A stretch of DNA of 64,000 bases, taken from the NCBI RefSeq assembly GCF_003399625.1, contig NZ_NBXA01000002.1, positions 62,001 through 126,000 of the forward strand, read 5' to 3'. Positions 1 to 8,441 of this stretch are shown here, in pieces. Under the pieces are notes generated by a model that saw nothing but the letters and a program-made list of their open reading frames with translations, did not search any database and had not been told where the DNA came from. A program made the translations under genes and the position numbers. This stretch comes from Subtercola boreus. Its GTDB lineage: Bacteria; Actinomycetota; Actinomycetes; Actinomycetales; Microbacteriaceae. Each line of letters opens with the position of its first letter. Positions within the stretch are counted from its first letter, which is position 1.

Positions 1-502
1 CATCGACCGGGGCGCGTTCCTCTCCGGCCGCTACGGGTTGGTCTACGACCAGATCGTCGCGGTGAAGGAGGCCTGCCGCCGTGCCGACGGCAGCTTCGCA
101 CACCTGAAGGTGATCCTCGAGACCGGCGAGCTGAACACGTACGACAACGTGCGCCGGGCATCCTGGCTCTCGATCCTCGCCGGCGGCGACTTCATCAAGA
201 CTTCGACGGGCAAGGTGGCGCCCGCCGCGACCCTGCCCGTGACACTCTCGATGCTCGAGGTCGTGCGCGACTGGCACCGCCTGACCGGCCAGAAGATCGG
301 TGTGAAGCCGGCCGGCGGCATCCGTTCGTCGAAAGACGCGATCAAGTACCTCGTGACCGTCGCCGAGACCGTGGGGGAGGAGTGGCTGACGCCGCACCTG
401 TTCCGGTTCGGGGCGTCGAGCCTGCTGAACGACGTGCTGTTGCAGCGCCAGAAGCTCACGACCGGGCACTACTCCGGCGCCGACTACGTCACCATCGACT
501 GA
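1..502 (+). CDS. deoC: Deoxyribose-phosphate aldolase, C-terminal part
   Basis: Cleaves 2-deoxyribose 5-phosphate to glyceraldehyde 3-phosphate and acetaldehyde in cytosolic deoxynucleoside breakdown. The 5' end lies outside the window and the frame enters at base 2. The visible part holds the Schiff-base lysine in FIKTSTGK and the second catalytic lysine in VKPAGGIR, both hallmarks of class I DERA. It ends in TGA 47 bases before an aldehyde dehydrogenase gene. That context fits oxidation of the released acetaldehyde by the next enzyme. Identity is secure; only the N-terminus is unseen. Confidence 0.95.
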   Translation, partial: IDRGAFLSGRYGLVYDQIVAVKEACRRADGSFAHLKVILETGELNTYDNVRRASWLSILAGGDFIKTSTGKVAPAATLPVTLSMLEVVRDWHRLTGQKIGVKPAGGIRSSKDAIKYLVTVAETVGEEWLTPHLFRFGASSLLNDVLLQRQKLTTGHYSGADYVTID

Positions 503-549
503 TCTCTCAGACTGATCTTTCCCGACTGATCTTGCAAGGAACCGTACCC

Positions 550-2088
550 ATGACATTTCTCGAATACGCACCTGCCCCCGAATCGACGGGCCTGCTGAAC
601 CTCAAAGACTCCTACGGGCTCTTCATCGACGGTGAGTTCGTCGAAGCCCGCGGCGAGTCGTTCGCCACCATCTCCCCGGCCACCGAGAAGACCATCGCCC
701 TGATCTCCACGGCATCGGACGAGGATGTGGATGCCGCGGTCGCCGCCGCACGCCGCGCCTACGACTCGACCTGGTCACGCCTGTCGGGGCGGGACCGTGG
801 CAAGTACCTCTTCCGCATCGCGCGGCTCGTGCAGGAGAGGGCCCGCGAGCTCGCCGTCGCCGAATCCCTCGACAACGGCAAACCCATCAAGGAGAGTCGC
901 GACTTCGACATCCCAACGGTCGCGGCCTGGTTCTTCTACTACGCCGGCTGGGCCGACAAACTCGACCACGCCGGCCTCGGAGCCAACCCCTCCTCACTGG
1001 GTGTGGCGGCCCAGGTCATCCCGTGGAACTTCCCGCTGATGATGCTGGCGTGGAAGGTCGCGCCGGCGCTCGCCGCCGGCAACACCGTGGTACTGAAGCC
1101 CGCGGAGACCACGTCGCTCACCGCGCTGCTGTTCGCGGAGATCCTGCAGCAGGCCGACCTGCCCGCCGGTGTGGTGAACATCGTCACCGGTGCCGGCGCG
1201 ACCGGCCGCACGCTGGTCAACCACCCCGATGTGAACAAGGTCGCCTTCACCGGTTCGACAGCCGTCGGCCGGGAGATCGCTCGGTCACTCGCCGGAACCT
1301 CGAAGAAGATCACCCTCGAGCTCGGTGGCAAGGCGGCGAACATCGTGTTCGACGACGCACCCATCGACCAGGCGATCGAGGGCATCGTCAACGGCATCTT
1401 CTTCAACCAGGGCCAGGTCTGCTGCGCGGGGTCGCGCTTGCTGGTGCAGGAGAACATCCACGATGAGGTCGTCGCAAGGCTCAAGGAGCGCCTGTCGACC
1501 CTGCGGGTCGGAGATCCGCTCGACAAGAACACCGATGTCGGCGCGATCAACAGTGCGGCGCAGCTCGCCCGTGTCACAGAACTGACGGCGGCCGGCGAGG
1601 CTGAGGGCGCTGTGCGCTGGAGCCCTTCGTGCGACTTGCCTTCCGAGGGGTTCTGGTTCGCGCCCACGATCTTCACGAACGTGCAGGCCAGCCACCGCAT
1701 CGCCCGCGACGAGATCTTCGGGCCGGTGCTGTCGGTGCTGTCGTTCCGCACGCCCGCCGAGGCGATCGCCAAGGCGAACAACACGCCCTACGGACTGTCC
1801 GCCGGTATCTGGAGCGACAAGGGCAGCCGCGTGCTGGCCGTCGCCGACAAGCTGCGGGCGGGCGTCGTCTGGGCGAACACCTTCAACAAGTTCGATCCCG
1901 CGTCGCCGTTCGGCGGCTACAAGGAGTCGGGCTATGGCCGCGAGGGCGGTCGCCCGGGTCTGGCGGCGTACCTGAAGCCGGCGCCGCTCGGCAGTTCGGC
2001 TGCTGCTCCTGCCACCCCTGCTGCCCCGGCCACCCCCGCCGTCACTGCTCCCCGCTCCACCTCCGCCCGGAAGAAGGCCGCCAAATGA
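550..2088 (+). CDS. Aldehyde dehydrogenase (catalytically complete)
   Basis: NAD(P)+-dependent oxidation of an aldehyde to the acid, probably acetaldehyde or another product of the deoC pathway. Start chosen at ATG 550, preceded by AAGGA at 536-540; the frame stays open upstream to 382, but that stretch overlaps deoC. The protein has 512 residues, the normal ALDH length plus a tail. It carries the ELGGK motif (Glu257) and the catalytic cysteine in GQVCCAGSR (Cys291 by alignment to ALDH2 Cys302). The last 30 or so residues are a low-complexity Ala/Pro/Thr stretch ending in lysines, unusual for the family. Its stop codon overlaps the start of the next, truncated ALDH gene (ATGA), so the two are probably translationally coupled. 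Confidence 0.93.
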   Translation: MTFLEYAPAPESTGLLNLKDSYGLFIDGEFVEARGESFATISPATEKTIALISTASDEDVDAAVAAARRAYDSTWSRLSGRDRGKYLFRIARLVQERARELAVAESLDNGKPIKESRDFDIPTVAAWFFYYAGWADKLDHAGLGANPSSLGVAAQVIPWNFPLMMLAWKVAPALAAGNTVVLKPAETTSLTALLFAEILQQADLPAGVVNIVTGAGATGRTLVNHPDVNKVAFTGSTAVGREIARSLAGTSKKITLELGGKAANIVFDDAPIDQAIEGIVNGIFFNQGQVCCAGSRLLVQENIHDEVVARLKERLSTLRVGDPLDKNTDVGAINSAAQLARVTELTAAGEAEGAVRWSPSCDLPSEGFWFAPTIFTNVQASHRIARDEIFGPVLSVLSFRTPAEAIAKANNTPYGLSAGIWSDKGSRVLAVADKLRAGVVWANTFNKFDPASPFGGYKESGYGREGGRPGLAAYLKPAPLGSSAAAPATPAAPATPAVTAPRSTSARKKAAK

Positions 2089-2945
2089 GCCACCTTGCTG
2101 TACAGAAGACCTACAAGCTCTACATCGGTGGGGCGTTCCCCCGCAGCGAGTCGGGCTACACGACCGAGGTGCTGAGCGCATCCGGAACCTTCCTCGCCAA
2201 CGCGGCCAAGGCCTCCCGTAAAGACGCCAGGGATGCGGTCGTCGCCGCTCGCTCCGCCGTCTCGAAGTGGTCGGGTGCGACCGCATACAACCGCGGCCAG
2301 GTGCTCTACCGCATCGCCGAGGTGCTCGAGGGGCGCCGGGCGCAGTTCGTCGCAGAGATCGTTGCGAGTGAGAACGTGTCGGCCGCCGCCGCCGGCACAC
2401 AGGTCGACGAGGCGATCGACCGCTGGGTCTGGTACGCGGGCTGGTGCGACAAATACACGCAGGTGAGTGGCAACGCGAACCCGGTCGCCGGGCCCTACTT
2501 CAACATCTCGGTGCCCGAGCCCACCGGCGTCGTCGCCGTCGTCGCCCCGCAGGACTCGTCGCTGCTCGGGTTCGTCAGTGCGCTCGCCCCGGCTCTCGTC
2601 AGTGGAAACACCGTCGTCATCCTCGCGAGCGAGCGCTTTCCCCTCTCGGCCATCAGTTTCGCCGAGGTGCTTGCGACGAGTGATGTGCCGGGTGGGGTGG
2701 TGAACATCCTCACCGGTTCGGCCCGGGATGTCGCGCCCTGGCTGGCCTCCCACGCCGACGTCAACGCGCTCGACCTGGTCGGCGCCAACGCGCTCGACTG
2801 GATCTCCCTCGAGATCGCGGCCGCAGACACCCTCAAGCGTGTGCTCCCACCCGAGTCGGGTTCGGATGCCGCGGCCCCCGCCCTCGCCCGCATCCAGGCC
2901 TTCACCGAGACGAAGACGGTCTGGCACACCAAGAGCCTGATCTGA
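2085..2945 (+). CDS. Truncated ALDH-like protein without catalytic domain
   Basis: Starts at ATG 2085, overlapping the preceding stop by four bases, and has 286 residues where a full ALDH has about 480-500. It aligns with the N-terminal coenzyme-binding part of its neighbour (YIGGAFPRSESG, the YAGWCDKYTQ region, SALAPALVSGNTVV, GGVVNILTG). It then diverges where ELGGK should be and ends before any catalytic cysteine. It is therefore a pseudo-enzyme and may pair with the complete ALDH. ALDH16 enzymes contain a catalytic ALDH domain fused to a second, incomplete ALDH-like domain; this gene pair looks like that architecture split into two ORFs. The gene is intact, with no frameshift and normal codon use. 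Confidence 0.82.
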   Translation: MSHLAVQKTYKLYIGGAFPRSESGYTTEVLSASGTFLANAAKASRKDARDAVVAARSAVSKWSGATAYNRGQVLYRIAEVLEGRRAQFVAEIVASENVSAAAAGTQVDEAIDRWVWYAGWCDKYTQVSGNANPVAGPYFNISVPEPTGVVAVVAPQDSSLLGFVSALAPALVSGNTVVILASERFPLSAISFAEVLATSDVPGGVVNILTGSARDVAPWLASHADVNALDLVGANALDWISLEIAAADTLKRVLPPESGSDAAAPALARIQAFTETKTVWHTKSLI

Positions 2946-2962
2946 CAGCCGCGGGCTGCTCG

Positions 2963-3025
2963 CCCGGGAGGAGCTGAGCCGATCCGCGGCCGTATGCGGG
3001 TCACGTTGGCTCAGCTCCTCCCGGG
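2963..3025. repeat. Palindromic element, copy A of a 60-bp repeat
   Basis: Perfect 18-bp inverted repeat: arm 2963-2980 (CCCGGGAGGAGCTGAGCC) pairs with 3008-3025, around a 27-base GC-rich loop. It sits between the convergent ALDH-like gene and dctA, where it could end transcription from both sides, although no T-run follows. Bases 2966-3025 align without gaps to 21331-21390 (45 of 60 identical by hand count), so it is a dispersed repeat as well as a possible terminator. Confidence 0.8.
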
Positions 3026-3042
3026 GGGAGCGGCGCGACGCG

Positions 3043-4527
3043 TCAGCGCGGGCGCCGGCTGCCGACCGGGCCCTCGACGATGGCGGCGAGCTGCGACGTC
3101 GAGACCCGCTCCCCGTCAGAGGTTGTGTCGGCGACGGCACCGTGGCCCGCGGCATCCAGAACCGGCTCGTCGTCCTCCGTGCTCATCGTCGCCTCATCGA
3201 ACGGGAGCTGCCGCGAGAGCACCGCCCGGACGCGCTCGTGGTCGATCTGCTTCGTCCAGGTGCCGATCAGGATGGTCGCCACCGCGTTCCCGGTGAAGTT
3301 CGTCAGTGCGCGGGCCTCCGACATGAACCGGTCGATACCGACGATCACGCCGACGCCGTTGACGAGGTCGGGACGGTGCGCCTGGAGGCCGCCGGCGAGG
3401 GTGGCGATTCCGGCACCGGACACCCCGGCGGCACCCTTGGAGGCGATCATCATGAACAGCAGCAGCGAGATCTGCTCCCCGATGCTGAGCGGCGTCCCCA
3501 TGGCGTTGGCGATGAACAGCGACGACATCGTGAGGTAGATCGCGGTCCCGTCGAGGTTGAACGAGTACCCGGTGGGAACCGTGATGCCCACCACCGACTT
3601 CGTGACGCCCACGTGCTCCATCTTCGCGATGAGACGCGGCAGCGCGACTTCGCTCGACGACGTCGACACGATCAGCAGGTACTCCCGGCCGAGGTAGCGC
3701 ATCAGCTGGAAGATGTTGGTGCGTGCCGCGATCCAGAGCAGACCGCCCAGGATGACGACGATGAACAGCGCGCAGGTGATGTAGAAGGCGATCATCAGCG
3801 TGCCGAGGCTCACCAGGGCGGCCGCGCCGCTCGAGCCGACGACCGCCGCGATCGCACCGAACGCACCGATCGGCGCAACCCACATGATCATCGACAGGAT
3901 GCGGAACACCAGCACCTGGATCTGCCCGATCGCGTTCAGGATCGGCTTGCCCTTCGCGCCGAGGTGCTGCAGGGCGAAGCCGACGAGCAGAGCGACGAAC
4001 AGCACCTGCAGGATGTTGCCCGCAGTGAGCGACGAGAGGAGCGACGTCGGGATGATCCCCAGCACGAACTGCGTGGAATCCGCCGGGGCCAGCGCGGAGG
4101 TGTCATAGGTCGCGTTGGCGATGTTCAGCCCGTCGCCGGGGTGGATGACGTTGCCGACGACCAGCCCGATGCCGAGCGCGAACGTCGACATGAGGATGAA
4201 GTAGCCGAGCGCCAGCCCGCCGATCTTGCCGACCGTGGCCGCTTTGGCGATGGATCCGACACCGAGCACGATGGTGCAGAAGATGATGGGCGCGATCATC
4301 ATCTTGATCAGTGCGACGAACCCGTCGCCGAGCGGCTTCAGTCCCTTGGCGAACTCGGGGGCGAGGAGCCCGACCGCGATGCCCGCTGCGACGGCGACGA
4401 TGACGAACAGGTAGAGGTAGTGTGCGCGGTCGAGGCGCCGTCTGGGGCGGCCGGCAACAGAACCGGAGCCGGAGCCGGGCGTGCGGGCTGTACCGGCGGA
4501 GCCGGCCGTGGGGGGCGTCTTTGCCAT
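3043..4527 (-). CDS. dctA: C4-dicarboxylate/cation symporter (DctA family)
   Basis: Secondary transporter of the DAACS family in the cytoplasmic membrane, expected to import succinate, fumarate and malate with protons or sodium. It has 494 residues, with a Pro/Gly/Arg-rich N-terminal tail of about 33 residues before the first membrane segment (HYLYLFVIVAVAAGIAVGLL). The family motifs are present: KMMIAPIIFCTIVLGV, the serine-rich STSSSEVALPRL hairpin, and GYSFNLDGTAIYLT. ATG 4527 has AAAGGGAA just upstream. It is divergent from a CitA/DcuS-type sensor kinase and regulator, the usual genomic partner of dctA, so control by that pair is likely. An acidic C-terminal tail of about 60 residues is species-specific. 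Confidence 0.93.
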   Translation of the reverse strand: MAKTPPTAGSAGTARTPGSGSGSVAGRPRRRLDRAHYLYLFVIVAVAAGIAVGLLAPEFAKGLKPLGDGFVALIKMMIAPIIFCTIVLGVGSIAKAATVGKIGGLALGYFILMSTFALGIGLVVGNVIHPGDGLNIANATYDTSALAPADSTQFVLGIIPTSLLSSLTAGNILQVLFVALLVGFALQHLGAKGKPILNAIGQIQVLVFRILSMIMWVAPIGAFGAIAAVVGSSGAAALVSLGTLMIAFYITCALFIVVILGGLLWIAARTNIFQLMRYLGREYLLIVSTSSSEVALPRLIAKMEHVGVTKSVVGITVPTGYSFNLDGTAIYLTMSSLFIANAMGTPLSIGEQISLLLFMMIASKGAAGVSGAGIATLAGGLQAHRPDLVNGVGVIVGIDRFMSEARALTNFTGNAVATILIGTWTKQIDHERVRAVLSRQLPFDEATMSTEDDEPVLDAAGHGAVADTTSDGERVSTSQLAAIVEGPVGSRRPR

Positions 4528-4552
4528 GAGTGTTCCCTTTCGAATGTCGCCG

Positions 4553-4564
4553 CACGACGTCGTG
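4553..4564. promoter_or_regulatory. 12-bp perfect palindrome upstream of dctA
   Basis: CACGACGTCGTG reads the same on both strands and lies 25 bases upstream of the dctA start, inside the 195-base divergent spacer shared with the sensor kinase gene. Its position makes it a candidate operator for the adjacent response regulator. The spacer is otherwise featureless apart from a TACCCT -10-like box at 4658-4663 for the kinase. Confidence 0.4.
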
Positions 4565-4657
4565 AGCGCTCTTCAGTGGGGCAATCCTCCGGCACACCAC
4601 GAGGGGCTTCGGGGTTCTGTTCATAGTGTTCGCGAGCATCCTCTGCCCGCGGCGTCT

Positions 4658-4663
4658 ACCCTG
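4658..4663 (+). promoter_or_regulatory. Candidate -10 box for the sensor kinase operon
   Basis: TACCCT fits the actinobacterial TANNNT -10 pattern. It lies 59 bases before ATG 4723, giving a leader of about 50 nt for the kinase/regulator operon. No convincing -35 box was seen. Confidence 0.4.
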
Positions 4664-4722
4664 AGGGTGACCGAACGTTTCGCACCGTCGCGAGAGCAGA
4701 ACAGGGCAGGTGGGCACGCCGC

Positions 4723-6423
4723 ATGATCGCCTGGATCCGTCGCTGGAGCATCTCCCGGCGACTCTTCGCGCTGCAGTTCGTGTTCATCCTGCTGCTCACG
4801 GCGGCGGCGCTGGCCTGGCTCTGGAACGATGCCCGTGGAATCGTCGAGACGAGCGCCACCGACCACAGCCTGTCGGTGGCGACCTCGATCGCCGACAATC
4901 CGTTCGTGCTCGAGGCGATCCAGGCGGCGGGTCCGGATGCCGCGGGGTCGGCCGGCAGCGGAATCGCCGGTGCCGATCCGAGCGTTCTGCTCGAGCCGTA
5001 TGCCGAGAACCTGATGGCCGACACCGCGACCGACTTCATCACGATCATGGCGCCCGACCGCACGCGTTTCACGCACCCGAACGTGGAGGAGATCGGCTGG
5101 CCGTTCGTCGGCACCATCGAACCGGCGCTCGAGGGCCGCACCTTCACCGAGACGTACACCGGCACTCTGGGGCCGTCGGTGCGCGCGGTGGTGCCCATCC
5201 TGAACCACCAGGGAAGCGTCGTCGCGCTGGTGGCGGCCGGGGTGACGGTGTCGAAGGTGTCGGGTGCTCTGGCCGAGCGGCTGCCGCTCGTGTTCGGATT
5301 CGCCGGCCTCACGCTGCTCTTCGGCGCCCTCGCGTCGTGGCTGCTGAGCCGGTACCTGCAGCGGGTGACCTGGGGCCGTGGGCCCGAGGAGATGAGCCGC
5401 ATGTTCTCGTACTACGAGGGCGTACTGCACTCCGTCCGGGAGGGTCTCGTGCTCGTCGACTCCCGCGGCCGCCTGGTGCTGCACAACGACCGGGCGGCCG
5501 AGTTGCTCGGCCTTCCGCCGTCGGGGAGTGTGCCGGTGGCGGTCTCCGAGCTGCAGATTCCGGATGCCCTGCGGAGCCTGCTCGCCGGCGGAGACCGTGC
5601 CGTCGACGAGATCTTCGTCACCGAGAACCGGGTGCTGGTGGTGAACCAGGAGCCCGCGGTTGCAGTGGCGCCGGGGCGCGGCACGTCGCGTCGCGTGATG
5701 GGCACGGTGACGACCCTCCGGGATCACACCGATCTGCTCCGCATCTCGGGTGAGCTGCAGAACATGCGGACGCTCTCCGACGCGCTTCGCTCGCAGACGC
5801 ACGAGCACGCGAACCGGCTCCACACGATCGTGGCTCTGATCGAGCTGGGTCGCGGCGAGGAGGCGATCGCGCTGGCCGCCGGGGAACTCGATCGCGGCCA
5901 GAACCTCGCCGACCGGCTCATCGAGGCTGTCGAGGAGCCGGTGCTCGCCGCGCTCCTCGTGGGCAAATCGGCCGAGGCCCGGGAGAGAGGGGCGGAGCTC
6001 GAGCTGGTGATCGCACCGGAGCTCGGACCGCTGGGAGTGCCCGCCGACGACCTCATCACGATCGTGGGCAACCTCGTCGACAACGCCCTCGACGCGGCGA
6101 TCGACGGCGGCACGGGGCATCCGCGGGTCGTCGTGGCTGTGAGCGGGGGCCCCTCGGCGGCGGACTCCGCAGAAGAGCTCGTGGTCATCCGCGTCTCCGA
6201 CAACGGACCGGGCATCGACGACGTCGGCCGCGCCTTCGAGCGGGGCTACTCGTCGAAGGCGGCAGGGCCGCACGGGCGCGGATTCGGCCTGGCGCTGGTG
6301 GGCCAGAGCGTGCGGCGCCTGGGCGGCAGCATCGGCGTCGAAGCGGACGGGGGCGCCGTGGTGACGGTTACGCTGCCGCGGGGCGCTCACCGGCCGTCCG
6401 CGCGCGAGACGGCGCCCCGATGA
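4723..6423 (+). CDS. Sensor histidine kinase, CitA/DcuS family
   Basis: Membrane-bound sensor of extracellular carboxylates that phosphorylates the regulator encoded next to it. The 566 residues read as: TM1 about 14-34, an extracytoplasmic PDC/Cache-like sensor domain about 35-185, TM2 about 188-210, a PAS-like region (GLVLVDSRGRLVLHNDRAAELLG), then the phosphoacceptor helix with the family signature SQTHEHANRLHTI. An HATPase domain follows with N-box NLVDNALDAA, DNGPGI and GRGFGLALV. The stop codon overlaps the regulator start (ATGA). It is divergent from dctA, the expected target of the pair. Ligand identity cannot be read from the sequence. Confidence 0.92.
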   Translation: MIAWIRRWSISRRLFALQFVFILLLTAAALAWLWNDARGIVETSATDHSLSVATSIADNPFVLEAIQAAGPDAAGSAGSGIAGADPSVLLEPYAENLMADTATDFITIMAPDRTRFTHPNVEEIGWPFVGTIEPALEGRTFTETYTGTLGPSVRAVVPILNHQGSVVALVAAGVTVSKVSGALAERLPLVFGFAGLTLLFGALASWLLSRYLQRVTWGRGPEEMSRMFSYYEGVLHSVREGLVLVDSRGRLVLHNDRAAELLGLPPSGSVPVAVSELQIPDALRSLLAGGDRAVDEIFVTENRVLVVNQEPAVAVAPGRGTSRRVMGTVTTLRDHTDLLRISGELQNMRTLSDALRSQTHEHANRLHTIVALIELGRGEEAIALAAGELDRGQNLADRLIEAVEEPVLAALLVGKSAEARERGAELELVIAPELGPLGVPADDLITIVGNLVDNALDAAIDGGTGHPRVVVAVSGGPSAADSAEELVVIRVSDNGPGIDDVGRAFERGYSSKAAGPHGRGFGLALVGQSVRRLGGSIGVEADGGAVVTVTLPRGAHRPSARETAPR

Positions 6424-7172
6424 CTCCCGGTCCCGTCCGGGTGCTCGTGGTGGACGACGAGGAGATCACGGCCAGCGCCCATGCCGCCTACCTCGGCCGA
6501 GTCGGCGGGTTCGAGGTGGCGGGCATCGCGCACACCGGGCAGGAGGCCATCCGGCAGCTCCGTGCCGCGGCGGCACGCGGAACCGAGCCTCCGGCCGGGG
6601 TGGACCCACGGCATCCCGAACCTCGACCGGCGCCGATCGACCTGATCCTGCTCGACATGAATCTCCCCGACATGTACGGGCTCGACCTCTGTCGCCAGGT
6701 GCGCAGCGCGGGGCTCGAGATCGACGTGATCGCCATCACGGCGGTGCGCGAGATGGCGGTGGTGCGGGCATCCGTGTCGCTCGGTATCGTGCAGTACCTG
6801 ATCAAGCCGTTCGCCTATGCCACGTTCGCCGAGCGGATGCGGAGCTACCTCGATTTTCGGCACACGTTCGACGCCGACCGCCCGCTGGCGACACAGGGCG
6901 ATGTCGACAGCACCTTCGGGGCCCTCCGTTCGGCGGCACCGGTCTCATACGACAAAGGCCTCTCCGAAGGAACGCTGCAGGTCGTGGTGGCGGCGCTCGC
7001 CGCGGCTCCCCGGGCGCTGTCGGCGAGCGAGGTGAGCGAAGCGGCGACCGTGTCGCGGGTCACGGCGCGGCGCTACCTCGAACACTTGGTCGGGTCGGGC
7101 GCGGCGGAGAAGACCTCCCGCTACGGAACCCCCGGGCGCCCCGAGGTGGAGTACCGGCTCACGCGGAGCTGA
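6420..7172 (+). CDS. Response regulator, CitB/DctR type
   Basis: Cytosolic transcription regulator of 250 residues. The N-terminal receiver carries the acidic pair in VVDDEE, the phospho-acceptor Asp79 in LLDMNLPDMYG, and the conserved lysine in LIKPF. About 23 extra residues, rich in Pro and Arg, lengthen the loop just before the Asp-bearing strand. The C-terminal part (ALSASEVSEAATVSRVTARRYLEHLV) is the helix-turn-helix typical of CitB/DcuR-type regulators. Translation is coupled to the kinase by a 4-base overlap. Its most likely target is the divergent dctA gene. Confidence 0.92.
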   Translation: MTPGPVRVLVVDDEEITASAHAAYLGRVGGFEVAGIAHTGQEAIRQLRAAAARGTEPPAGVDPRHPEPRPAPIDLILLDMNLPDMYGLDLCRQVRSAGLEIDVIAITAVREMAVVRASVSLGIVQYLIKPFAYATFAERMRSYLDFRHTFDADRPLATQGDVDSTFGALRSAAPVSYDKGLSEGTLQVVVAALAAAPRALSASEVSEAATVSRVTARRYLEHLVGSGAAEKTSRYGTPGRPEVEYRLTRS

Positions 7173-7403
7173 TCGGGCCGGGTCGGCCCGCCTGCCGTCG
7201 CGCCCGCCCGTTCTACCTCCCCGAGCATCCGGCATCCTCCAGAACCGGTTGCCGCAGGGCAACCTCTCGGTGAATTCCCCGGCCGAATCTGAACAGCTCG
7301 TGACCGAGAGGCAGCGGGTTCGTTCACGCTGCTTTCCTCACCCATTCGGGGGACATTCTCCGTCTAACGTGGCTGACGAACTGAACAGCGAAGGTGGTTG
7401 CAG

Positions 7404-8441
7404 ATGACGTCGACAGCGACGCGCCCAGCGGCGGGTGAGACGCCCGGGCAGGCGGAGACGGGGCGCGGCGCCCAGCCCGCCGCACAGCCCGGCACCGTGC
7501 CTCCCGCGAAGCGGAACGTGCCCGATCCGGCCGAGCGAGCCCGGGCACGAAAGCTCCAGTCTCGGCGCACTCAGGCCCGCAACTGGCTGCTCTTCGTGCT
7601 GCTCGCCGGCCCGAACATCGCCCTGCTCATCGCTTTTACGTACAAACCGCTGCTGCAGTCGTTCTACTACTCGACGCTGCAGTGGAACATCGGCTCACAA
7701 CGCGCCATCGATGTGGGGTTCCGCAACTACACCGACTGGCTGACCGATTCGGCGACCCCGCAGGTGGTCGGGGTGACGGTCATCTTCACCCTCGCCACGG
7801 TCGGCGGCGGCATGGTGATCGGTCTCGGGCTCGCTCTGCTGCTCAACCAGAAGCTCAAGCTGCGCGGCCCGGCGCGAACGATCATCGTGGCACCCTACGT
7901 GCTCTCGGGCGTCGCCGTCGGCCTGCTCTGGCTGTTCGTCTTCGACCCGAACTTCGGCATCGTCGCAGCTGTTCTCGGTGCGATCGGGCTGCCCTCGCCG
8001 GCCTGGTACAACGACCCTCAGTGGGCGCTGGTGATGGTGATCATCGTGCAGCTCTGGAAGAACGTGGGCTACATTGCGCTGATCTACCTGGCGGGGCTGC
8101 AAGCAATCCAGGCCGATGTGCTCGAAGCGGCGGCGCTCGACGGCGCGGGCCCGGTGCGAACCTTCCGGCGCATCATCCTGCCCCTGCTCGGCCCGACCTC
8201 CTTCTTCCTCAGCGTGACCACGCTGCTCTCTTCGCTGCAGAGTTTCGACATCATCCAGGCGATGACGAAGGGCGGCCCGCTCGAGGGCACCACCACGATG
8301 ATGTACGAGATCTACCGGGAGGGCTTCGTCGCGGGCCGGGCCGGGTACTCGTCTGCCGTCGCCACCATCCTCTTTGTCGTGCTGCTCATCGTGACACTGG
8401 TGCAGCTGCGATTCGTCGAACGAAAGGTGCACTACTCATGA
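7404..8441 (+). CDS. ABC transporter permease, UgpA/MalF type
   Basis: Inner-membrane subunit of a carbohydrate (CUT1) importer, 345 residues. Start ATG 7404 is chosen because AAGGTGG at 7391-7397 stands six bases upstream; a TTG at 7398 is also in frame. A hydrophilic N-terminal tail of about 55 residues precedes six membrane segments. The EAA coupling loop reads EAAALDGAGPVRTFRRIILP. It overlaps the next permease by four bases. The neighbours are UgpB-like and GDPD proteins, pointing to glycerol 3-phosphate or glycerophosphodiester uptake. No ATPase is encoded in the operon, so a shared MsmX/UgpC-type subunit is presumably supplied from elsewhere. Confidence 0.92.
   Translation: MTSTATRPAAGETPGQAETGRGAQPAAQPGTVPPAKRNVPDPAERARARKLQSRRTQARNWLLFVLLAGPNIALLIAFTYKPLLQSFYYSTLQWNIGSQRAIDVGFRNYTDWLTDSATPQVVGVTVIFTLATVGGGMVIGLGLALLLNQKLKLRGPARTIIVAPYVLSGVAVGLLWLFVFDPNFGIVAAVLGAIGLPSPAWYNDPQWALVMVIIVQLWKNVGYIALIYLAGLQAIQADVLEAAALDGAGPVRTFRRIILPLLGPTSFFLSVTTLLSSLQSFDIIQAMTKGGPLEGTTTMMYEIYREGFVAGRAGYSSAVATILFVVLLIVTLVQLRFVERKVHYS

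Noticed and set aside
3142-4626. Plus-strand open frame opposite dctA
   Set aside because: Composition is Arg/Asp/His-rich and it mirrors the dctA coding frame exactly; no domain.
7301-7403. PHO-box-like repeats upstream of the ugp-type operon
   Set aside because: Only one GTTCACG match was found and no second unit at 11-base spacing, so PhoP control cannot be claimed.
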